NCBI GenBank assembly: GCA_030141605.1
Contig: JAQGDQ010000153.1
Coordinates: forward strand, 257,501 to 321,500
Direction of reading: 5' to 3'
Origin: Tubiluchus corallicola
Lineage: Eukaryota; Priapulida; Priapulimorpha; Priapulimorphida; Tubiluchidae
DNA length: 64,000 nucleotides
Position 1 is the stretch's first letter. Each line of letters begins with the position of its first letter. The notes beneath the pieces were generated by a model that was not told the origin of the DNA, ran no database searches, and saw only the letters and a list, made by a program, of their open reading frames with translations. A program made the position numbers and the translations under genes. Positions 51,591-62,562 of this stretch are shown in pieces.

Positions 51591-51769
51591 GTACACTTTT
51601 GTTTGTTTGTTTGTTTATCTTTGTGTTAAATTTTTTTAATCAAAAGAATCAGACGAATAAGTTTAGGATTGTTAGGCTTTGTAAGAGATCTGCTTCCTAC
51701 TGAGCTCACTCTAAGTTTTATTATAGAAATCAATTGCATCAAAATAATATATGTGGCATTTTTTTCTAC

Positions 51770-51850
51770 TTTTCAATTTGTGCCATTTTTTCTTGTGCCG
51801 TTTTACCGAGCCATTTTTCCTGTGCCATTTTTCCGCGCACCTCTGGCAAC
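51770..51850 (-). repeat. Short-motif array AAAATGGCACAGG, right block (inverted)
   Basis: TTGTGCCATTTTTTCTTGTG, then CCATTTTTCCTGTGCCATTT, i.e. three or four units in inverted orientation to 49515-49645. The two blocks bracket the LINE relic. Confidence 0.8.
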
Positions 51851-54034
51851 AGTTCCGTTGCTGTCAGCGTTACTAGCAACGTTTTTGCAATGCGTCACTG
51901 GAATTATTAGACTTAGCACAAATAGACATCAAAATTTAGTGTAACAAGCAGTTTAGTGAAAATTTTGATAAAAGATAATTAGCGAACTTTCATTTTGGAC
52001 TTCACTCTATTTTAATTACTATTCGAGCGGTAGTGGCTTCCCGCCTTTTCCTTGTAGTAAAAATAAAAATTCAATGATTCATATTAATCAATTTCTGCGC
52101 GCCTTTCCAGGCTTAGCACTTAATTTGTTCCCAGTGTGATAAATGAAGTTATCATGGATTCGAAGCGTTTGTGTTTGGTGGTTGTGTAGTACACTCTTAA
52201 GCTGTTAAATGAACGCGACTTTGACAATGCCATTTGCCATATGTTTAATAAAAGGTACCTACTGTGCCTTATTGGTGACATTTTAAGTCCATTCACGCAA
52301 TTCAGTTGCTATGAAAGATCTTGCTCAATGCACTTGTACATTAAAGTTGTACGTTCTGGCCATGAAACAAAGTAGCAAAAATTGTGTAAAGGAATTAGGT
52401 AATCGCTTTGTCAAGTTGTAGCGATTAGTTGAATTGATTAATTTGTAGAATCTTGATCACATTTCTAATGTGGAAGTACTAAAATGTGCAGACAATATTT
52501 TAAATGTTGAAGCTCTACATTATCTAATAAGCACTTATTTTTGATGGTCGCGTTGTGTGAATGACTGATAATAGAACTGCTAAGCTGTTGTCTATGGCCA
52601 AGTATCAACAAAAGCACGGGGAGTAAAAGTTATGTTCAGGGATGCATTTAAAATCCATGCTAAAGCAGCTGATTTAGACGATTAGCAGTAGGAAAATCAA
52701 AGCAATGGACAGAGAATTGAAGAAAGAATTGCTAATGGCTGTGCTATCAACGTTGAAGCTCGTCGCACATCACACTGTCAATACACATACCAATCATCCA
52801 CTGTCACCCAATTTCACAGATTTCGTGTGTAATACCTACGGTCGCTGTTTTAGAAGACATTTAAGACTTTATTCTCGTAGAAGATAGAAACGTCTATGAG
52901 ATTTTAGAGCGCTCAGAACGTCTTCATTGCATCAATGGACGCCTATATAAGTATAGAAGGGCTTGCATTTATTTCAACCAATTAGCGTCGATGCACCTTA
53001 GTTAGAAAATGTTGCCCTACACAAAGCGCTACGCAAAGCAGTAAAACGTTGATAATTGACATGTAACGTGATTACCAACAAATCATCCTAATTGCTTTTC
53101 ATGTTTTCGAGCTTGGTTGTTATTTTCTAGAGCACTCAAGCGATGAAAAGCACGACCTCTCTGCACTCAGCTTTATAATGGCATTAATGAACGTTCAGCG
53201 TCTAATTTCACCTGCTTAATAAGCTAATTAGGATAGGCAAGAAAATATATCGGCTCTCACTGTATAAATGTGCACCTGTGGCACATGAAAAGACACAGTA
53301 AGGTTCAGATAAAAAAGTATAATTTCAAAGCATTGGTTTAGCGTTCCAAGATGCAATGTTAATGTCATAAGTATCAGAGTAACTGTTGGGCTGGAGGTCT
53401 CTTGTAACTTTGCTCTTTTCGATTTCTGTAAGCTGAGCTCAAGTTTTTGAGCTAGCGACATCCCATTAATGTTATTTTCTGCGATATGGGTATTACAAGG
53501 AATCCATATTTAAGACATTAGCGAACTGTCACTTGAAAATTTGCTAGTTCGTGCTTTTCACGTTAAAGGTTTAAGTCACGCGATTTATTGCCACTGATGT
53601 CACTTATCACTCGTTGGCAGACGTTGGCTTGTGATACGCTGCGTAGATTAATAATTAAAGCAAACTGTTTCCAAGGATGTATGAACGATGAAAACACTTG
53701 TGCTTATTACTTCTGCTAACCTTGACAGGGCAGGAGGCATTATCTGGATCAAGGGATGTCAAAGTGGCTGTGTAAATATGAAAAGTACTTATTACAATAG
53801 ACGTGACACTAGAGTAGGAGAGGACGGGACGGGCGTGGGACATAACGGGACAGAAGAGGAGCGGATCAAATGCAGTGCACAGGGGATATTTAGAAGGGCA
53901 GTATGGTATGGCTAACTTAAGGCAATACATAACAAATCAAGACGATAAATGAAAATTCGCAACTGATCGAAGTCCGCTTTCAGTTGATTATAAAAGAGGT
54001 GTCCTAAAAGGAAGGCTTCATTTTGTCGTTTCAG
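51851..54034. other. Sequence upstream of the membrane-protein exons, no exon firmly found
   Basis: Earlier exons of the gene at 54035 may be here or further away; none could be supported. A weak phase-compatible candidate at 53729-53771 was rejected. No transposon is recognised. Confidence 0.45.
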
Positions 54035-54122
54035 GTCTAACGGAAAGAGAAGTGATAATTCTGGCTTCTGTTCTTGGTGCGTGCGGCGTATTAGTGCTTT
54101 GTATTTCAACGGCATTGTGCAT
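54035..54122 (+). CDS. Single-pass membrane protein, transmembrane exon
   Basis: This 88 bp exon follows acceptor TTTTGTCGTTTCAG and ends at donor GTAAGT (54123). After two bases completing a codon it reads LTEREVIILASVLG then ACGVLVLCISTALCI, an uninterrupted hydrophobic helix of about 22 residues. The next exon opens with FCIRRKLHDRRR, so by the positive-inside rule the C-terminal side is cytoplasmic and earlier exons would encode the outside part. The exon ends in phase 2, with AT plus C of the next exon giving Ile. I do not recognise the family. Confidence 0.7.
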
Positions 54123-54392
54123 GTAAGTAATACTTGGTTTAAACAAAAGTACTGGGTTAACTAATAGTGTCATAGCAATGTAAGTAGCAAATTAATGGGT
54201 ATTGATATATTGATTTTTAGAGGCTTTGAAAACATAATTATTTAAATTAAAAGTGTCTTCAAATTTTTAAATATCGAATTTTGAATAAGCCCAGGAAACT
54301 GTTTGAGCCAAAATGGAGATAATATCATTTTATTGTTGTTAATTTGTGCCGCATAGATTGTTTTTCTGATTGAATTTCTATCCTTTAATCAG

Positions 54393-54495
54393 CTTCTGTA
54401 TACGCCGGAAATTACATGACAGAAGGAGAGCCGGATATGACGTAGTGAGAAAGCAGTCTAATGGGACACAAAGAACTTCTTTAGGACCGACTCTG
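54393..54495 (+). CDS. Membrane protein, juxtamembrane basic exon
   Basis: This 103 bp exon lies between TTTCTATCCTTTAATCAG and GTAAAA. The frame inherited from the transmembrane exon is open: FCIRRKLHDRRRAGYDVV then RKQSNGTQRTSLGPTL. A cluster of Arg/Lys directly after the helix is typical of a cytoplasmic stop-transfer region. It ends in phase 0. The donor is not the strongest consensus, but phase agreement with exons on both sides supports it. Confidence 0.7.
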
Positions 54496-55020
54496 GTAAA
54501 ACTAGGAATTAATTAAATTTATTTTATGTTTCTCAACGAACTGGCGGTGTTAGAATGTGACAGTTAGTTAGTTAATGTATCAGTTGCTAGGGATTTATAC
54601 TCAGTATGTGTAGTAGATGGCGAGTCAAAGAGTTAAATGAAATTTACTTATTATCCAATTTTCTTCCGTAAAGATATTGAAGTGAGATTGACTTCGATGT
54701 CCCATGGTCAAAGAAATCAAAATATGTAATATAGAATGAAATTAAAACACTTATTAAAATAAGAAAGGGAAAAAACTAAGGAGAAACTCCCTGAAGGAAT
54801 CTGCTAATTTAATATGTAATTTACCAGTTGCTAGGCTTTTAGATTGGAGCAGCTAAAGGAAAGAAGCCGGATAAGGGTTTAGTAATTTCGTACATAAACT
54901 AATTTTTCAATCCAAACTTTTCTTTGGCGGAATAATTGTAATAATCTAATATCCTGAAGATATCTCTGTAACTTCTAGTCAGTTCCTTATCTAATGTTTG
55001 GCCTTTTTTGCGTTTTATAG

Positions 55021-55845
55021 GATTTGCTGTCTGCACAGGATGCAAAGCAGATGGTTAACAGAGATGATTCGACAGTTCCTCTTATTGCCGAGACCACCGC
55101 ATCTCCAATATCACCAGAAGGCAGGCTTGATATGTCAGAAATTACTGTAATGGATAAACAGTTTGCTGCTGAACAAACCAAAGTTGACGATTTAACAAAT
55201 AGAAATCTTCGAAATGATGAAAATATTCAACAAAATGCCAGTTACCAAATTCCGCGTGATGCTGAAAATGACGACAGTAAGAACACGAACAATGAAACCA
55301 TGCCACATGATTTTACTGTTACTGTGGGTTTAACGCAATCAGAAACCAGTCTGAACTCTTCGCACCAGCAGTCTTACTGTTACGGCAATCAAACAGAATA
55401 TGGTGAAAATTTATGTTTGTATGGTGGTTACTTTAAATATGTGTGTTCAGATGAGGTCAGAGTTTTAACCAACAAGAAGCTTCCATCTCCAGTAGAAACG
55501 TCGGACTACTTCACTGACGTCAACGACGACACTATATTGCCTCTAGTTTCAGCTGCTAGGCGGAGTTATTCAGTTTGTAGTACCCCATGTACGCCATTGC
55601 ACGAACGTGACAATAACCTTTCTTCTCCCAGAAAGCTAAACAGCACAGTGAACGGTGACGTCATGCGACTGCTATCGCATCGCCATCCTGTGCGTACCGC
55701 GTCATTGCCTTTAGATCTTGGAAGCTTTTCATCAGATATTGTCACGCAAGCTAAATTGACTGCAAAGTCGTTTGTCGGTTCGAGCCCGAAATTTGAAAAA
55801 CTGTATGATGCGGAGGTAATTTCACCGAATGCGGAAATCTCTTAG
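55021..55845 (+). CDS. Membrane protein, cytoplasmic tail exon
   Basis: The acceptor TTTTTTGCGTTTTATAG ends at 55020. The phase-0 frame stays open for 274 codons to TAG at 55843. The tail is polar and rich in Ser, Thr, Asp and Asn, without recognised domain. Two basophilic-kinase/14-3-3-like sites are visible: RRSYSVCSTP (about 55558-55587) and RTASLPLDLG (about 55693-55722). A Gly-Arg-Leu-Asp-Met-Ser-Glu stretch lies near 55123. AATAAA at 55870-55875 would give a very short 3' UTR. However, a GAG/GTAATT at 55815/55816 could also be a donor, in which case more exons follow. Function unknown. Confidence 0.65.
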   Translation, partial: DLLSAQDAKQMVNRDDSTVPLIAETTASPISPEGRLDMSEITVMDKQFAAEQTKVDDLTNRNLRNDENIQQNASYQIPRDAENDDSKNTNNETMPHDFTVTVGLTQSETSLNSSHQQSYCYGNQTEYGENLCLYGGYFKYVCSDEVRVLTNKKLPSPVETSDYFTDVNDDTILPLVSAARRSYSVCSTPCTPLHERDNNLSSPRKLNSTVNGDVMRLLSHRHPVRTASLPLDLGSFSSDIVTQAKLTAKSFVGSSPKFEKLYDAEVISPNAEIS

Positions 55846-55869
55846 GTTGAGACAAGTAGCTATGGTTAT

Positions 55870-55875
55870 AATAAA
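55870..55875 (+). terminator. Possible polyadenylation signal of the membrane-protein gene
   Basis: AATAAA 25 bases after the TAG stop. It supports 55021-55845 being a terminal exon, but AATAAA is common in AT-rich DNA. Confidence 0.35.
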
Positions 55876-58216
55876 TTTCTTCAACGCATTGAATAAGTGT
55901 CTGAATAGAGCCTGGTATATGGTCTCAAACTTAGCTTATAGAATTGAACAGCTGTTTACAACGCCATTCCGCTTCTGGCACTATAATAATACTGCTAAAT
56001 AACTAGGCTACATATTAATACTATTAACTGAATTAACCTGTGAGCAGCTTGCTGCATACATGTAATATATGGTTTTGAATATTTTATGTAAGATATATTT
56101 AATTTATCTTAAAGGAAGACAGGATGATTTTTCACATACTACCCCATTTTCAAGTCCGATAAAAGTATACTACGCAATTAATACTGCAAAACCCTTTTTG
56201 ATAATTGAATAATAGCTTAAAAACTTAATTAACGGCAGGCGAGTCCAACTATTGATGACATCACAAACTAACATAATTTTCAACAGTATTCCATGAGCGT
56301 GTTGCTCGTGTTTGCGAAAGGGAAAATTAAAGTACAGTGCTACTGTAAGGTATTCAGTGTGTTGTACTAAAACTAGCTAAGTTGTAAAGTAAAAATTCAA
56401 ATTTCAAATTTACCGCTGTGCTCATGAATGAGCTGTCGAACGTGTGTAGATGTCACAAATGAACACATCTAAACTGAGAGGTACAACACCTGTTTTTTGT
56501 GCAATGTGTTTCCGAAATGCATGCGCTAGTGCCCGTCTAACTAGCGAATGGCGAAATGCATGTAACAGCGAAAAATTAGTGGCGCGAACGTGAAATCGTG
56601 TTTGTGTGATAATAATTCTTTCACGTAAGTCATTTTTGAAAAAATAGTGTGAACCATTTCAATATTTTAAAGATTAGATTGTTTTGACCTACAGTTTAGG
56701 ATTTGACCCGGTTTTGCTTTAAATTTTACATGAGAGTACCACCGACTATGTAGGTCATGAATCATGAATGATGAGTGTATTATTACTATTACTATTACAA
56801 TTACATTAATACTAGTATTTCACTGGACTGCTTCGGGTTTGAAACTTACTGATACAATTCCTCGAATAAAGGCTTCGGCAAAATAATAAAATGATGATAA
56901 TAATAATAATAAAGCACAGCTGCGCAGACAGTCTTGTTTGTGGACTATCTAATGCTAGCAGGGCATAACATAAAATTTACATTAGCAACATAAGGATTAC
57001 ATTTCCTCGAATGATAAAAGTAGAGAGTTCAGTATCTTTAGTAGCATTGCGTAAACATGACTGTATTGCTTCTCTATATGTGAATAAAACGAATCTATAT
57101 TTGTGTTTAATGTATAGATTCAATTCCGCTTCGCCGTGATGTTATAAACACACGTTCTGGCGACGAAAAACATATTCGGGTTTTAAACCATATTTTGAAT
57201 CGAATTAGTTTTGTTAGCGTCGCGAATAATAAAATTCGCATTAGCTATCAATGTTATGTATGGAGAGGCATGGAAAGCCACGCACATGTTATATTGTTGT
57301 AGGTTGGAACCAATTCAGCGAAAAGCAATGTTATAAGGTTTCCTGCTTTTATTATAATTTCGTTACCTGTACCTTATAAGCAGTAATTGTTTTGGATGGT
57401 TTGGCGAAACGAGTTTGTGAAATAATGTACTTGCAATTTTCGTGGTAAGTTGGTCAGATGTGGTGCAGCAGCGAGACTAACTTTTGCATCATTCTTTCAT
57501 CTTTGGCGAATAGAACAATAAAATCATTTTACGGAATGCGCAAGTAATTTTCAGCCTCGGAGTATTCACTTTTATATTTAAAATCAAATACATGATGTAA
57601 TGATTTGTTTAATCATTTGAGTAGCGAACGATAAATTTCCATGTAAAAGGAAAACTATATGAATATTAAGTTGGTGTACATAGTCTGATCACGTTGGGTT
57701 AACACTCTTCAAAAATGTATTACAATAGTGTGCAAATAATACAATTTTGGCATATTTTACACTTCGCAATTTTGTGTAATTGTAAGTAGGTGCTGCTCGT
57801 TGGCCAATTGAATTGTATGTGTAATAAATTAAATATGCCGATTCTACACTGTATTGGACATGGGACATGTTATGTAAAATAGCTGCTGCAATTATAGCCG
57901 TGCTATTTTGTGTGGTGTACTGCAACGGTTGTCACGTGTTTCATACTTTGTGAACTGTTTGATAATTTAATAACGCGCATCATCTGTGTTGTAAATAATC
58001 ACTGTTAGTCTTTATGTAATTTTTCAAAAACTCACCTCGAGTTTTTAAGATTTTCTACTATTTGCACATATCGGCAACCGCAATGGCAACGGTAGGGAGG
58101 CAGACGTTGGCAAGAAATCACTGCACAATCGAAATAACGCATTGCAACGATGTTTGCCAGCTAATTGTTGTACACTTAATAATGTCAGGATTATTATTAA
58201 TGATGCTACAAACCCA
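55876..58216. other. Intergenic or intronic, nothing recognised
   Basis: AT-rich. No splice-bounded exon, RNA gene or bounded element could be supported. Confidence 0.5.
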
Positions 58217-58632
58217 CAATCAATTAAATTTTTATACCAAACTTAAAAGAAGTCAGGAATTGTGAAAAAGATGGAATGCAGCCTGGATTTTAATCAGGGA
58301 CCTTCTGTTACTGGTTACCGTATTCAAAAGTGGTCAAAGCAGTCCAAAGTTCATCTGTCGCAGTTGGTCGACGAAATTTTAAGCTCAAAATTAATAAAAA
58401 AAAAATTAATCTAATTAGCTAGAATCACTCTAGCTGTGCGAGCGATGTTACACTAGAAATGCTGAATTTAGTTAACCAGCGTTATGCGATAAACTTTGGA
58501 CTGTTCTAATCACGGGGGAAGTGGTGACTTGGTGGTCTAAGGCACTGCAATGTAAACGAAGATCAAATCCAGGCTGCGTTCCAACTTTTTACAATTTGTC
58601 TTTCAAGTTTGGCATCAAAATTTAATTGTATG
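58217..58632. repeat. Inverted pair of tRNA-derived SINE-like units (foldback)
   Basis: The right arm (about 58491-58632, + strand) has an A-box-like TGACTTGGTGGTCTAAGGC and a B-box GATCAAATCC at 58561-58570. A tail follows: AGGCTGCGTTCCAACTTTTT ... CAAGTTTGGCATCAAAATTT. The left arm (58358-58217, minus strand) repeats AACTTTGGACTG, AAATCCAGGCTGCATTCCAT, CTTTTTCACAATT and AAGTTTGGTATAAAAATTTA. Arms are about 140 bp, head to head, with a 130 bp AT-rich centre. The left unit has a degraded A-box. The arrangement is the same as at 2339-2496. Confidence 0.75.
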
Positions 58633-59302
58633 AGGTTGAAGCAACATGGATGTTTGCTAAAACTGGTGTGGTAAACCGACATCTGACTCAGTTGTGTGCA
58701 GTTTAACTGGCTTGGTTTTGCTGCGTTGACTAAATGTAATTACAGTAACGTGGAATGTGCGGTAAGTTAACTTTATAGCCTTTGATGTGAAAAAATGATA
58801 AATAGTAAGGCACACACATTAACGAAAATAATAGGTGATTAATGTGCTACTGCCTATTGACAAAAATAATTCAGTACTCACTGGCTAATAAACTGGTATC
58901 CTTCATATAAATTGGCAATTTCGAATAAGGTTTGCTAAGTGAGTAAAATGGGCGCCCGCTTAATGCAAAAGCCAAGTCCCTCGGGAAGTTGAGCGTATTC
59001 TAATATTTGAGAAAATGTTAGAAAGTTTCGGCAACGAAATTGTGATAAGCGCCTCGTGTAATTGATCAGTTCAATTTCAAATCGCGATCACTTTACGCTT
59101 GGGCGCGCTCATTTTGGTGAAAAATTGCGTCATCTGGTCACCGTGTAATATAAACAGTTATTCTGCGAAGTTCAGCAATCGTTTTTTGACTTGTAGAGCG
59201 AACTCTCTAAACTAAGTAACTCACCCGGTACCTACTGTATGCTCGCAAGTTTACATGTGTATTCGAAGGTCAACGAAAGTCTGTAAATTAATTATATCTA
59301 CG
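58633..59302. other. Intergenic, nothing recognised
   Basis: No supported gene or element. Confidence 0.5.
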
Positions 59303-59539
59303 CAATTGACGTCAAACCTATATTGGTCTATCGCTCCGCCCCCGCTGTAAACACGTTCAGCAGCATTCGGGACAACTGCTCATGCAGGACAACAACTGTC
59401 TAAGCTAAGCTAAACTAAACTAAACAACATGACAGTCACAACTAACATCTAATCAGCTTATAAACTGATTTCAATTTTTCATAAACACAAATTTGCAGAG
59501 CAGCAGCTATTTTACACGAAATTAACACTTCAAGTAGCC
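59303..59539 (+). repeat. Dispersed repeat, copy 2 (first copy at 28833)
   Basis: It begins CAATTGACGTCAAACCTATA and ends ACTTCAAGTAGCC; block order is the same as at 28833-29060. It includes a local expansion AAGCTAAGCTAAACTAAACT absent in copy 1. A word GTTAGACGTCAATT at about 59924-59937 is nearly the inverse of its start and could mark the far end of a ~635 bp element. Confidence 0.8.
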
Positions 59540-60825
59540 AGACATGACTTTTTAATTTAAAGTTAATCAAATTGTTGTTTTACTTGCAAAGCCATAAAAT
59601 AAACTAAACTGCGCCTTTTTTCTTGATTGCAAAATGGTTTAATCGGCAACTCATAGACATAAGCGTTGTGCATTTCTTCCTATAAACGAAGCTAGACTAT
59701 ATATTACCACTAATTCATTTGCAATTTCAATTGACAATAATAAAATCTAGAAACAGGCCAATATTCCTCCGGCTAACTAATGAAAAGTTTAGCATTTTTC
59801 ACAGCAGCATTAGACCCAGCTGTAGCTAAATGTCCCGAACCTATCTGAGTTAATTAAGCTCTGCAAGGGTGTGAAATAACTTGCACGCTGATTGGGCAGT
59901 CAACGAAAATGATTGACATCATGTTAGACGTCAATTAATGTATACTACAATCATATTTTACGGTATAATCATGTTGGTTAAAGCTATGTAACCACTTTAA
60001 TCTTGGTCATAATTGATCAAATGACTCATTTTTACATAAGCACACTTAACTACAACACTAGAATAACAGAACTTCAGAGTGAACTGTAGAAATTTCTCAA
60101 TGCGTACCTTCATCACAGCTTGCCTTCACAGCATCACGCTGCCCAGCAGTCACCTGCTTACGTCATTTTTTTAAATATGCCGGCAGCGACGTTCGTTTGG
60201 CGGGAGACAAAAAATATTTAAATTTATTTGACAATTTTAAGCAAAGCATCCTATGCGCATATCTTGTGTGGTGATTTCATTATTTTTAATTGTATATTAA
60301 AATGCAATAAAAGTTGTTCGAAGGTTGGCTCTTCCTTTAATGAGCCTTTGCCCGCCTACTAGATTGTTCTGAATAAAAGACATACAACAGAGAAATAATA
60401 ATCGATGATCAAACTGAAAAACAAACACGTTTATTATATATGATAATAATAGGTATTTGTACAGCGAGAATTCTAGTAGGGGACCACAGGAGCATAATAT
60501 ATAGTTTATAGTCACTGAAATGCCTTCGCGCAAGCGCAACATATTATGAGTATCCAGACGTAATTAACAGATATTCGAATTTAGATAATGCGTAAGTAAA
60601 AAGTGAGAGCTCAAATAGTAATCAAAACGATTGCATTCAATGTCGGTATTGAATGCAGGCAGTTCAGTTAATTACAATCTGGATACCACACATAAAGATA
60701 CATACATATACAATAATATGATTCTTCCCATTGTTTAAAAATATAAAAAATCGCAAAGATGTTACAGCGATGCGTCTCCACCCCCTCTTTCTCGTCTCCT
60801 CTTAAGTCTTCCTTTCCACTCAGGT
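59540..60825. other. Intergenic; includes the troponin C 3' UTR
   Basis: The part adjoining 60826 should be the troponin C 3' UTR (minus strand). TTTATT at 60430-60435 reads AATAAA on that strand and is a reasonable polyadenylation signal. Nothing else recognised. Confidence 0.45.
60430..60435 (-). terminator. Possible polyadenylation signal of troponin C
   Basis: AATAAA on the minus strand about 390 bases after the troponin C stop codon. Confidence 0.3.
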
Positions 60826-60851
60826 CTAGCCGTTCATCATTTCAAGAAACT
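60826..60851 (-). CDS. TnC: Troponin C, terminal coding exon
   Basis: This 26 bp exon on the minus strand follows an acceptor TCTCGTTGCAG. Its first AG completes a Glu codon with the G left by the exon at 61884, then it reads FLEMMNG and a TAG stop. EFMEMMTG/EFMEVMTG is the standard C-terminal end of invertebrate troponin C, so EFLEMMNG identifies the last exon despite its tiny size. The Glu is position 12 of the fourth calcium loop, so the splice joins the loop's final ligand. Confidence 0.88.
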
Positions 60852-60946
60852 CTGCAACGAGAAAGATTGGGATTATACAATTGAGTTTACTTAAGAATAC
60901 CAATTTGGAGCAAATGAGCTCAGCACAACACATGCTTGGGCATCAC

Positions 60947-61031
60947 AAGTGGGAGAAAAGGGAAAGAGAGAAAGAAGGAATGCGCCTTAGAGAAGAGAGG
61001 GAGGAGGAGAGGGAGAGCGAGCGAGCGATAA
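60947..61031. repeat. Purine-rich GA/GAGC tract inside troponin C intron
   Basis: GGGAGAAAAGGGAAAGAGAG-type sequence grading to GAGCGAGCGAGCG. Confidence 0.7.
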
Positions 61032-61883
61032 TATACAATCTTTTTCAAAATATTAATCTTTTATTTTTGGAAATGCCTTATTATAAGGTATAAGCATTCC
61101 AAACGTTTAAACTCTTGGATGTATTCATGTTTAATGGGTTTGATAGAATCCACTTATATATTAGAGATTTTGAAAAATATTTGAACTCAGCCTTTCGACT
61201 AATTTACGTTTTAATTAGCGTGACGCAACCGGGTAACGTACATACTTACGTTAAACAGGGAGAGTCATCATATGTTTCTGTAAATTTTTAAAAAGCTTCC
61301 AACCTCTCAATTTTGTCGCATTTTGTAAACTTCAATAACTTCTAGTGATTTTAAAGTCAGAAAAGATTTAATATCATGCGAAGGCTACCTAACAAATTAA
61401 GAACCAATAATGCTATTGTCATTGAAGGATTGAAAAGTAACAGCTTCTGTGGCTCTCAAACAGTATTATCAAAGACCAACGGACCAAACAAAGAGCGGAC
61501 GCAATCTGCACATTATGACAAGGCCCAATTAAAGCGCTTGTCCAGGATGCAGATTTACATGTTAATTTTGGCAAGGTAGTCTGATCGATAGTATCTAGCA
61601 AAATTCCGTGACACGGACATATGTACATTTTTAAAGAAGTTTGAATTTTCAAAATGATTTAAAAGAATTGTCTGTAAACTAAATTTGCAATATTGCAAAT
61701 AGAGCCATGTTGCAAATTTAGCTTTGTTAGCGTGGATACAAAGTTAATTTTTTACAGTTAGTCAAGGCACTGAAGCTTAACGACACTGCTCAAATAAATT
61801 GGCACTACAGTGACAAAGTGACACCGATTTACTGCCAGACGTTGACAAAGTGACACCATTAAGCGTCTACCCGGCTGACTTAC

Positions 61884-62019
61884 CATCGAAGTCGACAGTT
61901 CCGCTAGCATCTTGATCAATTTCATTGATCATCCCCGTCAACTCTTCTTCGCTCATTTTATCATCCACAGCTCGCAATATCTCCCGTAAATCGTTTACGT
62001 GGATCCAGCCATTATTTCC
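61884..62019 (-). CDS. TnC: Troponin C, exon with EF-hand loops III (part) and IV
   Basis: This 136 bp exon (minus strand) lies between acceptor CTGGCTTCTAG and donor GTAAGT. It is phase 0 at entry and phase 1 at exit. It encodes [18 protein letters not shown], then [16 protein letters not shown], then [11 protein letters not shown] and G of the next codon. The last stretch is a canonical calcium loop (D-x-D-x-S-G-x-V-D-x-x-E once spliced). Loop III, started by DK in the previous exon, has Gly at position 3 and Asp instead of Glu at 12, so its affinity may be low. The LREILR..DD..EEL pattern is typical of invertebrate troponin C rather than calmodulin. Confidence 0.93.
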
Positions 62020-62449
62020 CTAGAAGCCAGAATTTTACTATCAGTACAGACTATAGGCTTTCAGCACACGTTGCAATTACCATGCAGAACGTGTATGCTG
62101 TATAGGTTTAACAATAAATGAGCAGGTGAATTATTGGCGAGCATGCTATAAGATCATATAATGGTGCCTGATAGAACATGTTAGTAGGCGGTAGGCCTAT
62201 CATGAGCATGAGACTTAAAATTAAGATTGCCGTTTTGCATGTGGCATTCCAGTTATAATTACTAAGTTATCTAATTAACGCAGTTATCTAAAGGATCAGA
62301 TTGAATATGATTAAGTAATAGAGATTAACTACGTTTATATGAAATTTACTTCTATAATACTGCAATGTTAGTATGTAATTCAAACTTAAATTTAACAGTG
62401 AGCATTACTAGTAGCATTTAGCATTTGACATTTGATTAGACGAGCATAC

Positions 62450-62562
62450 CTTGTCGTATAAGCGGAAAGCTTCTCGTAGCTGTTCCGTCATATCCTCATC
62501 TGATTCCAATACAAATTTTACAACAACCATGGCGAAATCCTCAAAGTCCATCTTGCCACTGT
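62450..62562 (-). CDS. TnC: Troponin C, exon linking EF-hands II and III
   Basis: This 113 bp exon (minus strand) lies between acceptor TCTTTTTTGCGCAG and donor GTATGC. The first two bases AC finish a codon begun upstream. It then reads SGKMDFEDFAMVVVKFVL (end of calcium loop II and its following helix), ESDEDMTEQ, and LREAFRLYDK (entering helix of EF-hand III, ending in the first two loop residues). LREAFRLYDK is nearly invariant in arthropod-type troponin C. It splices in phase 0 to GNNGW. The protein is the calcium sensor of thin-filament regulation in muscle. No upstream exon was recognised up to 64000, so EF-hand I and most of II lie more than 1.4 kb away. Confidence 0.93.

Noticed and set aside
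53729-53771. Candidate exon in matching phase just upstream of the transmembrane exon
   Set aside because: A CTAAC word lies too close to the acceptor to serve as branch point, the peptide is uninformative, and other frames are equally open.
59303-59940. A 635 bp DNA transposon with AATTGACGTCWAAC inverted ends
   Set aside because: 13 of 14 end bases pair, but TGACGTCA is itself palindromic, the target duplication is not visible, and copy 1 lacks the matching far end.
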